From: Acidobacteriota bacterium
Lineage (GTDB): Bacteria > Acidobacteriota > Terriglobia > Terriglobales > Acidobacteriaceae
Assembly: GCA_021779935.1 (NCBI GenBank)
Contig: JAJXZT010000006.1
Coordinates: 28,756 to 92,755 of the forward strand
Length of the DNA stretch: 64,000 nucleotides
Direction: 5' to 3'
The notes beneath the pieces are model-generated. The model was not told where the DNA came from, searched no databases, and was given only the letters and a program-made list of their open reading frames with translations. Below, in pieces: positions 17,099 to 26,057 of the stretch (its first letter is position 1; the number at the start of each line of letters is the position of its first letter). The position numbers and the translations under genes were made by a program.

Positions 17099-18430
17099 GT
17101 GGAAATGGAACGGATCAAGATTATTGGCGGCGGGTTGGCGGGACCGGAGGCAGCGTGGCAATGCGCTCGCCGGGGACTTGCTGTAGATCTCTACGAGATG
17201 AGGCCGGTAAAGAAGACTCCAGCGCACGAGACGGAGGACTTCGCCGAGTTGGTGTGCTCGAATTCGCTGAAGAGCGACAGCGAAAATACGGCTCCGTGGC
17301 TGCTGAAGGAAGAGATGCGGCGGACAGGTTCGCTGCTGATGGATATCGCTCGCGAAACGGCCGTACCCGCGGGACACGCACTGGCCGTGGACAGGCTGGA
17401 GTACGCGAAGAAAGTGACGGCCGCGATTGAACGGGAACCGCGCATCACGGTGCATCGCGAGGAAGTCACGGAGATTCGCGAGGACGAGGGGATCACGATT
17501 GTCGCGACGGGGCCGTTGACCAGCGATGCATTGGCAAAGGAAATTGTGCGCCTCAGCGGGAGCGAACAGCTTTATTTCTACGACTCCATCTCGCCGATTG
17601 TGGAAGCAGACTCAATTGACAGCGAAAAGGTTTACAAGGCGGCGCGCTACGACAAGGGGACAGCGGACTACATCAACTGTCCGATGAGCGAGGAAGAGTA
17701 CAACCGCTTCATGGACGCGCTGGTGGAAGCGCAGACGGTGGACAGCCACGAGTGGGAGAAGTTGAACTACTTTGAAGGATGCCTGCCGATTGAAGAAATT
17801 GCGCGGCGCGGGCGCGACACTCTGCGCTTCGGTCCGATGAAACCGGTGGGGTTGATCAATCCGAAGACTGGCAAAATGGCCTACGCGGTCGTTCAACTGC
17901 GACAGGAAAATCTTCGCGCGGATTCCTACAACCTTGTCGGATTCCAGAACCACCTGAAGTTCGGCGAGCAGGCACGCGTATTGCGACTGATCCCCGGACT
18001 GGAGAATGCGAAGTTTCTGCGCTACGGACAAATTCACCGCAATACCTACATCAACGCTCCGACGCTGCTGCATGAGACGTTGCAGATGAAACAACACACG
18101 AAGGTGTTGTTCGCGGGGCAGATCTCGGGAGTCGAGGGCTACGTGGAGTCGATCGCGACGGGGTTGCTCGCCGGAGTGGCCGCAGCCGCCATGGCACAAG
18201 ACAAGGAACCTATTGCGGCTCCGCGGGCTACGGCGCTCGGATCGATGGTCAACTATATATGCCACGCGGAAGCCAAGAATTTTCAGCCGGCGAACATCAC
18301 CTTCGACCTGCTGGAACAATTGGATGAGGGGACGAAGCGAAAAGTCCGCGACAAAAAGGTTCGGCACAAGATGGTTTGCGACCGGGCCCTGGCCGCATTG
18401 GACGAGTGGTTGAAGTCGATAGAAAAATGA
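17099..18430 (+). CDS. trmFO: Methylenetetrahydrofolate-tRNA-(uracil-5-)-methyltransferase TrmFO
   Basis: This 443-residue FAD- and folate-dependent enzyme makes 5-methyluridine at position 54 of tRNA. The N-terminal IIGGGLAGPEAAWQ is the FAD-binding motif. ELVCSNSLKSD carries one conserved cysteine, and YFEGCLPIEEIARRGRDTLR carries the other, near the conserved GPMKPVGL. The C-terminal segment SMVNYICHAEAKNFQPANIT is also diagnostic. The start is GTG 17099 or ATG 17105, and no ribosome binding site is seen for either. It reads as a single gene, followed 124 nt later by a transporter gene. Confidence 0.95.
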   Translation: MEMERIKIIGGGLAGPEAAWQCARRGLAVDLYEMRPVKKTPAHETEDFAELVCSNSLKSDSENTAPWLLKEEMRRTGSLLMDIARETAVPAGHALAVDRLEYAKKVTAAIEREPRITVHREEVTEIREDEGITIVATGPLTSDALAKEIVRLSGSEQLYFYDSISPIVEADSIDSEKVYKAARYDKGTADYINCPMSEEEYNRFMDALVEAQTVDSHEWEKLNYFEGCLPIEEIARRGRDTLRFGPMKPVGLINPKTGKMAYAVVQLRQENLRADSYNLVGFQNHLKFGEQARVLRLIPGLENAKFLRYGQIHRNTYINAPTLLHETLQMKQHTKVLFAGQISGVEGYVESIATGLLAGVAAAAMAQDKEPIAAPRATALGSMVNYICHAEAKNFQPANITFDLLEQLDEGTKRKVRDKKVRHKMVCDRALAALDEWLKSIEK

Positions 18431-18554
18431 CAGATACGATTTCCACGGAATTCTTCTACTTCCTGAAACAAAATCCGCGGCGATTGCGTAACTAACCTTG
18501 TGGGCTCCCGACCGTCCTATATCCCAGCGTGGAGGGCAGCCCCTGGGGTGGTCG

Positions 18555-19811
18555 ATGTCGTTACGCGATTTGATTTCCGACGTAATTCATACACTGTGGG
18601 CAAACAAGCTGCGCACGTTCCTGACGATGTTCGGCATCGCGTGGGGAATTGTGTCGATTGTGCTCATGGTGGCCGCCGGCGAAGGTCTGCGCGTGGGCCA
18701 GGAAAAAATGCAGGAGACGTTTGCACGCGATTTGATGATCGTGTTTGCAGGACGCACCAGCATGCAGGCCGGCGGCACTCGCGCGGGCCGGAGGATATTC
18801 TTCGAGACGCAGGACGCAACCTACGTGAAGCAGGAATCGCCATCCTGCCAATATGTGATGCCCGAACTGGGTACTGACACAGCCGTCCGAAGCCGCTACA
18901 ACAACGCACAACCAACGGTCACCGGGTCTTATCCGGAGTTCGCGGAAGTGCGCAGCATTGGCGTTGCACAAGGCCGCTTCTACAACTGGGATGACGAAAA
19001 TCAGGTTCGGCGTGTGGCGTTCCTCGGCAGCGCAATCGCCAAGCAACTTTTTCCGCAAGGCGACGCCATCGGTTCGACGATTTATATCAAGAACATGCCA
19101 TACGTTGTGATCGGAGTGATGAAGGAGAAGGACCAGGATTCGAGTTACGACGGGTGGGACGTCAACAAGATTTTCATTCCCTTCTCGGTGATGCAACAGG
19201 ACTTGCCCAATAAACCTCCGGCAACACCACAGAGCGTGGATCGGTTGCTGGTCACTCCGAAATCCGTGGCGGAGCACGAGGATTGCAAGCGCGAGGTCCG
19301 CGTTGCGCTGGGACGGTTGCATCACTTCGATCCGAAGGACAAGGAAGCGGCAAGCATCTGGGACACGCTGGAAGAGGCGCAGGCCTTCGCCAAGATGACC
19401 GACGGGATGAAGTATTTCCTGGGGGCAGTCGGGGTGACGACATTGTTTCTCGGCGGACTTGGCGTAATGAACGTGATGCTGGTGGCAGTGCGTGAACGGA
19501 CCCGCGAAATCGGCGTGCGCAAGGCACTGGGCGCGCCAGCGGCCAGCATCCTGCGGCAATTCTTTCTGGAGACATTGATCGTCGTCTTCCTGAGCGGCGG
19601 AACCGGGCTGGCAATTGCCTATGGACTCTGCGGACTCGTGGACTTGCTGCCGATGCCTCCTTTCTTTGCGGGACTGTTGCCGACATGGCAGTCGGGCACA
19701 CTGGCAATCGCCCTACTGGGCTCGATTGCATTCCTGGCCGCGCTTTACCCGGCGCGGCAGGCGGCGTTGATTGATCCGATTGAAGCGCTGCGCTTCGAGG
19801 CCGGAGGCTGA
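18555..19811 (+). CDS. MacB-type ABC transporter permease (FtsX-like), first of two
   Basis: This 418-residue protein has the MacB architecture: an N-terminal helix (RTFLTMFGIAWGIVSIVLMV), a large periplasmic MacB_PCD domain (about residues 45-280), and three C-terminal helices of the FtsX domain (VTTLFLGGLGVMNVMLVAV, then two after REIGVRKALGAP). It ends DPIEALRFEAGG, the usual family end. Such permeases form mechanotransmission ABC systems that push substrates or signals across the envelope. No ATPase gene lies beside it. The ATG at 18555 has GGGGTGG upstream; an earlier in-frame start is not supported. Confidence 0.88.
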   Translation: MSLRDLISDVIHTLWANKLRTFLTMFGIAWGIVSIVLMVAAGEGLRVGQEKMQETFARDLMIVFAGRTSMQAGGTRAGRRIFFETQDATYVKQESPSCQYVMPELGTDTAVRSRYNNAQPTVTGSYPEFAEVRSIGVAQGRFYNWDDENQVRRVAFLGSAIAKQLFPQGDAIGSTIYIKNMPYVVIGVMKEKDQDSSYDGWDVNKIFIPFSVMQQDLPNKPPATPQSVDRLLVTPKSVAEHEDCKREVRVALGRLHHFDPKDKEAASIWDTLEEAQAFAKMTDGMKYFLGAVGVTTLFLGGLGVMNVMLVAVRERTREIGVRKALGAPAASILRQFFLETLIVVFLSGGTGLAIAYGLCGLVDLLPMPPFFAGLLPTWQSGTLAIALLGSIAFLAALYPARQAALIDPIEALRFEAGG

Positions 19812-19866
19812 AGAGATTTTCGAATTGCCGGATTGAACGCGAACGACAAGCGGCCGAGGGATCTGT

Positions 19867-21126
19867 ATGGATTTGTTGAAGGAAATTTTTGCTGAGGCGT
19901 GGGTGGCGCTGCGCAAGAATCGCACGCGGAGCATGTTGACGATGCTCGGAATCGTGTGGGGAATCGCCTCGGTCACGCTGCTGATCGCCTACGGCACGGG
20001 GTTCCGCACGGTGTTGACGAGTGCCTTCGACGCATTCGGCAAGAGTGTCGTCATCGCATGGCCACAGCAGACGAGCAAGCAGGCCGGTGGACAGCGTGCG
20101 GGGAAAATGGTGCGCTTCGAACAAGCCGACGTCGACTTTATCAAGGAGACTTCGCCGCTCATTAAAACGATCTGCATGGAAACAGCGAAGACGTATGGCA
20201 TTCAATACGGCGACCGGATTGTAAATACGACTGTCCGCGGCGTGTGCCCGGAATATGGCGAGATGCGGAACGAAGTCGCGAAGGATGGTCGCTGGATTGA
20301 CGCCTCGGACCAGATGGAACGGCGGCGCGTAATCTTCCTCGGCAATCACATCAAGCGGCAATTATTCAGCGGACGCAACGCTGTCGGCGAAACCGTACTG
20401 GTGGGCGGGGTGCGCTTCCAGGTCATCGGCGTGATGGACAAGAAAATTCAGTTGAGCAACTACTTCACCAGCGACGACCGCTCGGCGTGGATTCCCTACT
20501 CCACGGCGGGCGATATGTGGGACGCACGCTATGGCAAAGTGCTGGTCTTTTCGCCGGTAGCGCCGCAGTTCGAGAAGGAAGCGGAGAAGCAAGTGCTGGC
20601 AGCGCTGGCCGAACGCCAGGGATTCTCGCCGAATGACGACAAGGCGCTGCAGATGTTTGGCCGCGAGCAGTTTCGTCCAATCATTGACGGCATTGCGATC
20701 GGGTTGCAGATGCTTCTGATGTTCATCGGCGCGTTGACGCTGGGCATCGGCGGTGTCGGCGTGATGAACATCATGCTGGTCTCGGTGGATGAGCGCGTGC
20801 GCGAAATTGGGCTGCGTCGCGCGCTGGGCGCAAGGAAGTCGCATATAAGACTTCAGATGCTGGCGGAGACGCTGGTGCTGATGCTGCTGGGTGGTGCGGT
20901 CGGCATCGGGCTCTCGTATGGACTGGCAGCGGCCGTCGGGACATTGCCACTGCTGGGGCCGCTCTTCAAGGACGACTCAGGCAAGGGCGACATTCACATG
21001 CACCTCTCTGCCATGACGATCCTGCTGTCGACGATTGTGCTGCTGATCGTGGGTGTAATCAGCGGAATGGTGCCCGCCATCAAGGCGTCGAAGCTCGACC
21101 CGGTGGAAGCTCTGCGATACGAATAG
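19867..21126 (+). CDS. MacB-type ABC transporter permease (FtsX-like), second of two
   Basis: This 419-residue paralogue follows the preceding permease after a 55-nt gap, with the same arrangement: first helix RSMLTMLGIVWGIASVTLLI, periplasmic domain, then GIGGVGVMNIMLVSVDERVREIGLRRALGA and a terminal DPVEALRYE. The two may form a heterodimeric permease served by an ATPase encoded elsewhere. It lacks ATP-binding motifs. der begins on the opposite strand shortly after. Confidence 0.88.
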   Translation: MDLLKEIFAEAWVALRKNRTRSMLTMLGIVWGIASVTLLIAYGTGFRTVLTSAFDAFGKSVVIAWPQQTSKQAGGQRAGKMVRFEQADVDFIKETSPLIKTICMETAKTYGIQYGDRIVNTTVRGVCPEYGEMRNEVAKDGRWIDASDQMERRRVIFLGNHIKRQLFSGRNAVGETVLVGGVRFQVIGVMDKKIQLSNYFTSDDRSAWIPYSTAGDMWDARYGKVLVFSPVAPQFEKEAEKQVLAALAERQGFSPNDDKALQMFGREQFRPIIDGIAIGLQMLLMFIGALTLGIGGVGVMNIMLVSVDERVREIGLRRALGARKSHIRLQMLAETLVLMLLGGAVGIGLSYGLAAAVGTLPLLGPLFKDDSGKGDIHMHLSAMTILLSTIVLLIVGVISGMVPAIKASKLDPVEALRYE

Positions 21127-21156
21127 CGAGCCGAGGCGGCGCTGAACGGCGCGCGG

Positions 21157-22638
21157 CTACTTTTCCTTTTTCGCGCTGGCCACAAAGTCGCGGCGCTTGC
21201 GTGGACGGTTCTTGATCCAGATGGGCGTGCCGACAAACTTGAAGGCGGCGCGAATCTGATTCTCCAAAAAACGCTCATACGAAAAGTGCAGCTTAACGTC
21301 CTTGTCGGTAAAGAGAAGGAACGTTGGCGGCGAGACGTTGGACTGCGTCATGTAGAAGACCTTGACCTTGCGCGAAGCGGGCACGGTGGCGCGATCGAAA
21401 TCGATCTTCTTGAGGAAGCGATTCATTTCGCCGGTGGTGACGCGCTTGCGGCGCTCGGCGGCAACCAGCTTCAAGGCCGCGAAGATGCGGTCGACATTCT
21501 TGCCGGTGGTCGCCGAGACAAAGACAATCGGCGCGTAGTCGAGGAACTTGAGCGCGCGGCGCACCTGTTCTTCGTAAAGACGGCTGTCGGCGGGAGCCGC
21601 ACCATCGGCGCGGACCGCAGTCACCAGGTCCCATTTATTCACGACGATGATGACCGAGCGGCCTGACTCGTGGGCGTAGCCGGCAATGTTGGCGTCGAGC
21701 GCGGCGACGCCTTCGGTTGCATCGATGACCATCAATGCGATGTCAGCGGCTTCAAGGTGTTTGCGGGCCATGACGACCGAGAGTTTCTCGGCCATCAACT
21801 TGGTCTTGCCCTTGCGGCGAATACCGGCCGTGTCGATGAAGCGGTACTTGAGGCCGTCGCGCTCCACGAGTTCATCTACGGCGTCGCGCGTGGTTCCGGC
21901 AATGGGCGAAACAATGGCGCGAGAGGTGCCGGTAAGTTGATTGAGCAATGTCGATTTACCGACATTGGGGTGGCCGATGATGGCGATCTTGACTTCGGAG
22001 GGGGCCTCGGCGATTACGGCTTCGGTATCATCCGGCGGGAATTCGTCTTCGTCGAAATCTTCGCCGGTGGCTTCCGGTGCGGCTGGCCGCTTGTTGTCTT
22101 CTTCAAATGTGTCCTCGACCGTGGGCACGACTTGCATCACGTCTTCGATCAGCTCGATGATGCCGTGGCCGTGTTCGGCGGAGATAGGCAGCAGATTCTT
22201 AATTCCAAGGCGACGGAAGTTCTCGGCTGCGGCTTCCATCTGCGGGACGTCAATCTTGTTGACGGCCAGGTAGAGCGGCTTGCCTGTGCGTTGCAACAGG
22301 CGCGCGAGCTCCATGTCGGGCGCGGCCAGTTCGCTGCGTCCGTCGATGACCATGACGATTGCCGCGGCTTCGTCAAAGGCAACGCGTGCCTGGCGAAAGA
22401 TTTCGGACGGAATGAAGTCCTTGTCTTCGGGAATGATGCCGCCGGTATCGACGACGCGAAAACGGCGTCCATTCCAGCGAATGTCCCCATAGAGACGGTC
22501 GCGCGTAATGCCAGGTTCGTCGCCGACAATGGCGCGGCGCGAGCCGACGAGGCGGTTGAAGAGCGTCGATTTGCCGACATTGGGCCGGCCGACAATGGCG
22601 AGAAGTCCGCCGCGATCCTGTTGCTGCTTGCTGGTCAA
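21157..22638 (-). CDS. der: Ribosome-associated GTPase Der
   Basis: This protein of about 493 residues has two tandem Era-like GTPase domains: GRPNVGKSTLFNRL and later GHPNVGKSTLLNQL (G1 motifs), VDTGGI and IDTAGI (G3), NKID and NKWD (G4). A C-terminal KH-like domain ends in a basic tail. Der acts in 50S subunit assembly. The linker between the G domains is unusually acidic (about 35 residues). The chosen start is a TTG at 22638 with GAAGGA six nt upstream; the frame stays open much further but that extension overlaps the divergent helicase gene. A TATAAT box lies just upstream. Confidence 0.93.
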   Translation of the reverse strand: MTSKQQQDRGGLLAIVGRPNVGKSTLFNRLVGSRRAIVGDEPGITRDRLYGDIRWNGRRFRVVDTGGIIPEDKDFIPSEIFRQARVAFDEAAAIVMVIDGRSELAAPDMELARLLQRTGKPLYLAVNKIDVPQMEAAAENFRRLGIKNLLPISAEHGHGIIELIEDVMQVVPTVEDTFEEDNKRPAAPEATGEDFDEDEFPPDDTEAVIAEAPSEVKIAIIGHPNVGKSTLLNQLTGTSRAIVSPIAGTTRDAVDELVERDGLKYRFIDTAGIRRKGKTKLMAEKLSVVMARKHLEAADIALMVIDATEGVAALDANIAGYAHESGRSVIIVVNKWDLVTAVRADGAAPADSRLYEEQVRRALKFLDYAPIVFVSATTGKNVDRIFAALKLVAAERRKRVTTGEMNRFLKKIDFDRATVPASRKVKVFYMTQSNVSPPTFLLFTDKDVKLHFSYERFLENQIRAAFKFVGTPIWIKNRPRKRRDFVASAKKEK

Positions 22639-22692
22639 AATCAATCCTTCGGAAAGGCCGTGCGCGGAACCTCGAAACCGGCCAATACAAGT

Positions 22693-22698
22693 ATTATA
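22693..22698 (-). promoter_or_regulatory. -10 box (TATAAT) for der
   Basis: A perfect TATAAT on the minus strand lies 54 nt before the TTG start of der. A start 5' of this box would not be on the transcript, which supports the shorter Der. The same stretch read on the plus strand gives TATTAT just before the helicase gene. Confidence 0.5.
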
Positions 22699-22705
22699 GG
22701 GGTCT

Positions 22706-24736
22706 GTGGCATCGTCCTCCCAATCCGCACCGGTTTCGATGAAGAAGCTCACGCTCAGCCAGTTCTTTGGACCGGGTGGACTTTTGTCGCGCACGCATCC
22801 GGCTTACGAGTTTCGCAAGGGCCAACTTGCGATGGCGCAGGCCGTGGAACAGGCACTGGAAGAGCGCCGCCACCTGATTGTGGAAGCCGGTACAGGTACC
22901 GGTAAAACACTGGCCTACCTGATGCCCGTCATTCGCTCCGGCAAGCGGGTGATCATTTCTACCGGAACGAAGAATCTGCAGGAGCAACTGTTTTTCAAGG
23001 ACGTTCCCTTCCTCGAAAAGGCCCTATTCGGAGACAGCACTTCCGGCGAGCCGAAGCTGCGCGTCTGCTACATGAAGGGCCGGAACAACTACTTGTGTCG
23101 CAAGAAGCTCTACGACCTGACGGACGCGCCCGTGCTGAGCGGGTTGGAGGAGATCAACGAATTCCGCGCCGTCTCCGAGTGGGACAAGATCACGGCCACC
23201 GGCGACCGCGCCGAGCTGGCGTCGCTGCCGGAAACAAGCCCCCTGTGGTTCAAGCTGGACGCGCGGGCGGAGCATTGCATTGGCTCGAAGTGCGCGCAGT
23301 TCGAACGCTGCTTCATCACGGAAATGCATCGGCGGGCGACGGAGAGCGACATCATCATCGTGAACCATCACCTGTTCTTCGCTGACCTGGCGATTAAGCA
23401 GGCGACGGAGAGCGCACCGGATGCGGGGATTCTGCCCGAAGCAGGCACGGTGATCTTCGACGAAGCGCATGAGTTGGAAGACGTCGCCGGAAGCTATTTT
23501 GGCATCACGGTGAGCAACCTGCGCTTTGACGAACTGGTGCGCGACGTGGATATCACGCTGCGCGAGAAGATGATTTCGGCGCTCGCCGTGCAACAAGCTG
23601 CCGGACGTGTGCGCGAGCGTTCGCAATTTTTCTTTGCACTGTTGCCGCCGGGAGAAGGCAGATTCGCCTTCGAAAATCGCCGCGAATTCCTGGAAGAGAA
23701 TGGCGACGAATTTATCGGATTACAGAACGTGCTCACGCAACTCGCATCGGAGTTGCAGAAACTTCCGAGCAAGCCCGATGATGTGTTCAACCTGCTGCGC
23801 CGGACGGATGAACTCAAGGTGCAGTTGAGTTTCATCCTGGAGTCGAACGACAAGAACACCGTCTTCTGGATCGAGCGGCGCGGAGGCAGATACGCCGAGG
23901 GCACTCGTGGACGCGGTCCCGCGCAACAGAATGTCTTTCTACAGGCGACACCGATTGACGTATCGCAAATTCTTCGGCGGACCTTGTTCGATCAGTTCGA
24001 AACCGTTGTGCTGACCTCGGCGACGCTCTCGGTGGGCGGGGGGTTCAGCTACATCAAGCAGCGGTTGGGCGTGGAGAACGCGCGCGAACTGGTGGTGCCG
24101 TCACACTTCGATTACGAATCGCAGGCGATTTTCTACGTACCGCCGGATCTGCCCGATCCGCGGGAGCCGGGCTACGGGGAGCAGGCTGCGCAGCGAATGC
24201 GGCGGTTGCTGGAAATCACGCATGGCCGGGCGTTCTGTCTCTTTACCAGTTATGCGCAGATGCAGCAGATGTATGACCGTCTGCTGGGCGTGCTGGACTA
24301 TCCCATGCTGCTGCAAGGAAGCGCGCCGAAATCCGCGCTGCTGGAGGAGTTCCGCCTGACGCCGAACGCAGTGCTGTTCGCTACGGCATCGTTCTGGCAG
24401 GGAGTGGACGTGCAGGGCGAACAGTTGAGTTGCGTCATCATCGACCGGCTGCCCTTCGCCGTACCCAATGATCCCGTGGTGGCGGCGCGTATTCACGCCA
24501 TCGACGACGCCGGCGGCAACGCGTTCTTCGACTACCAGGTGCCAAGCGCAGTCATCACGCTGAAACAAGGCTTTGGCCGCTTGATCCGCTCGCTGCATGA
24601 TCGCGGCCTGCTGGTGCTGATGGATAACCGCATCCTGAAGAAACAGTACGGACGCGTCTTCGTCAGCAGCCTGCCAAGCTACCGCCGGACAACAGACATC
24701 CGGCAGGTGGAAGAGTTTTTTGGGGTGAGCGAGTAG
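22706..24736 (+). CDS. DinG/XPD-like ATP-dependent DNA helicase with Fe-S cluster motif
   Basis: This protein of about 676 residues has VEAGTGTGKT (Walker A), DEAH box VIFDEAHELEDV, SATLSVGGGF, a late WQGVDVQGEQLSCVIIDRLPF segment and QGFGRLIRS (motif VI). Cysteines RVCYMKGRNNYLC and HCIGSKCAQFERCF lie where XPD/DinG helicases hold a 4Fe-4S cluster. It is a 5'-3' superfamily 2 helicase likely used in DNA repair or resolution of structures. The start is GTG 22706 (AGGGG upstream) or ATG 22739. It is divergent from der. Confidence 0.9.
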   Translation: MASSSQSAPVSMKKLTLSQFFGPGGLLSRTHPAYEFRKGQLAMAQAVEQALEERRHLIVEAGTGTGKTLAYLMPVIRSGKRVIISTGTKNLQEQLFFKDVPFLEKALFGDSTSGEPKLRVCYMKGRNNYLCRKKLYDLTDAPVLSGLEEINEFRAVSEWDKITATGDRAELASLPETSPLWFKLDARAEHCIGSKCAQFERCFITEMHRRATESDIIIVNHHLFFADLAIKQATESAPDAGILPEAGTVIFDEAHELEDVAGSYFGITVSNLRFDELVRDVDITLREKMISALAVQQAAGRVRERSQFFFALLPPGEGRFAFENRREFLEENGDEFIGLQNVLTQLASELQKLPSKPDDVFNLLRRTDELKVQLSFILESNDKNTVFWIERRGGRYAEGTRGRGPAQQNVFLQATPIDVSQILRRTLFDQFETVVLTSATLSVGGGFSYIKQRLGVENARELVVPSHFDYESQAIFYVPPDLPDPREPGYGEQAAQRMRRLLEITHGRAFCLFTSYAQMQQMYDRLLGVLDYPMLLQGSAPKSALLEEFRLTPNAVLFATASFWQGVDVQGEQLSCVIIDRLPFAVPNDPVVAARIHAIDDAGGNAFFDYQVPSAVITLKQGFGRLIRSLHDRGLLVLMDNRILKKQYGRVFVSSLPSYRRTTDIRQVEEFFGVSE

Positions 24737-24970
24737 GACTCTCGCCGATTCGTCCCCAGCCGCACGGGTGGCACTCTCGCGCTACAATAGGAATGTCGAT
24801 TTTGCCTGAGACATGCGCTGTGTCCCCTTGGAGGGAGCCCCGGTGCATCGTCAGGCGCACATGGAAGCGCTCTTCAAGCGCGATCTGGGCATCCCGGTTC
24901 CTGCACGACAAGTGGGCAGCGGTGTGCGTTTTACCCGATCCGGAAGAATTGCGTCTCCACCAGAGGAAGC
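24737..24970 (+). other. Possible long 5' leader of the queuosine operon
   Basis: This 234-nt gap before queD contains TACAAT at 24783-24788. If that is the -10, the queD leader is about 175 nt. No recognised preQ1 aptamer is visible. Short inverted repeats are present, for example GCGC-TCTTCAA-GCGC near 24868-24882. An open frame in this stretch reads plausibly for about 30 codons but runs into queD in another frame, so I do not call a gene. Confidence 0.4.
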
Positions 24971-25348
24971 ATGTACGAAGTTACCGTTGAAGATACATTT
25001 GCCGCGGGACACTACCTGCGCAATTACAAGGGCAAGTGCGAGAACCCGCACGGCCATAACTACCGCGTCCGCGTCACACTGCAAGGCAAGGAACTGGACA
25101 AGGCAGGTCTGCTCGTCGACTTCAAGGACCTGAAGGGCGTGATGAAACACGTGGTCGATTACCTGGACCACAAGATGATGAATGACATTGAGCCCTTTAC
25201 CGTGTTGAATCCGTCGGCGGAAAACCTGGCGAAGTACTTCTACGACCAGACGAACGCGAAGCTGAAGGAGCGCACGGACGGGCGAGTCAGCGTGTCCCGT
25301 GTGACCTTGTGGGAGACGGATACATCGATCGCGACGTATTACGAGTAG
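24971..25348 (+). CDS. queD: 6-carboxy-5,6,7,8-tetrahydropterin synthase QueD
   Basis: This 125-residue protein converts dihydroneopterin triphosphate to 6-carboxytetrahydropterin in 7-deazaguanine (queuosine) synthesis. The motif CENPHGHNYRVRV has the catalytic cysteine and zinc-binding histidines; FAAGHYL supplies another histidine and LDHKMMND the later block. The length is typical. AGAGGAAG is 1-3 nt before the ATG region, giving a good ribosome binding site. It leads queD-queE-queC, with gaps of 9 and 19 nt. Confidence 0.95.
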   Translation: MYEVTVEDTFAAGHYLRNYKGKCENPHGHNYRVRVTLQGKELDKAGLLVDFKDLKGVMKHVVDYLDHKMMNDIEPFTVLNPSAENLAKYFYDQTNAKLKERTDGRVSVSRVTLWETDTSIATYYE

Positions 25349-25357
25349 CTGCTCCTC

Positions 25358-26038
25358 ATGCAGATCATTGAGATTTACAAGTCGTTGCAGGGAGAGTCTT
25401 CGTTCGCGGGATTGCCGTGCGTGTTCGTGCGGCTGGCCGGATGTAACTTGCGCTGTGCGTGGTGCGACTCGGAGTACACATTCAAGGGTGGCGAGCAGCG
25501 GTCGCAGGAGGAAGTGCTCGCCGAAGTGGCGCGGCTTTCGCCGAACGGCGGGCTGGTGGAGATTACGGGCGGAGAGCCAATGCTCCACGAGAAAGAAGTA
25601 GTGCCGCTGATGCGTGAGTTGCTCGCTCGCGGCTACTGCGTACTCCTCGAAACGAGCGGTGAACGGCCGCTCGGCGGCGTCCCACCGCAGGTACACAAGA
25701 TTGTCGACGTAAAATGCCCGGCGAGCGGCGAGGCCGGGACGTTCCGGGTAGAAAACCTGGCGACGCTAACTTTAAACGACGAAGTGAAATTCGTGATCTC
25801 GGATCGCGGGGATTACGAGTTCGCCCGGGAGTTTACGCGGACGAACCACCTGGAGACTCTGACAAACGTGATCTTCTCACCGGCTTTCCGCAAGGACGCG
25901 CGCGGCTCGCGCGACGCGGCAAATTGCCTGGTGGACCCGAAGGACATGGCGGAATGGATCGTCGCCGATGGACTGGAAGTGCGCCTGGGATTGCAGATCC
26001 ACAAGTTTATCTGGGAGCCTCAGGCCAGGGGCGTGTAG
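25358..26038 (+). CDS. queE: 7-carboxy-7-deazaguanine synthase QueE
   Basis: This 226-residue radical SAM enzyme makes 7-carboxy-7-deazaguanine. The cluster motif CNLRCAWCD (CxxxCxxC spacing) is at about residues 31-39, after IYKSLQGESSFAGLPCVFVR. EITGGEPMLHEKE is the SAM-binding GGE motif. The C-terminal LGLQIHKFIWEPQARGV is a standard QueE end. The gene follows queD after 9 nt and precedes queC. Family and context agree, so the function is secure. Confidence 0.95.
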   Translation: MQIIEIYKSLQGESSFAGLPCVFVRLAGCNLRCAWCDSEYTFKGGEQRSQEEVLAEVARLSPNGGLVEITGGEPMLHEKEVVPLMRELLARGYCVLLETSGERPLGGVPPQVHKIVDVKCPASGEAGTFRVENLATLTLNDEVKFVISDRGDYEFAREFTRTNHLETLTNVIFSPAFRKDARGSRDAANCLVDPKDMAEWIVADGLEVRLGLQIHKFIWEPQARGV

Positions 26039-26057
26039 CAGGCGCGGAATTACGAAT

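Noticed and set aside
21157..22794. Longer Der starting within the divergent helicase gene.
   Set aside because: It would start upstream of the TATAAT box and overlap the helicase; the TTG at 22638 has a proper ribosome binding site.
24813..25133. Open frame before and across the queD start that reads plausibly for about 30 codons (MEALFKRDLGIPVPARQVG).
   Set aside because: It continues into queD in another frame, has no clear ribosome binding site and no family match; queD itself is certain.
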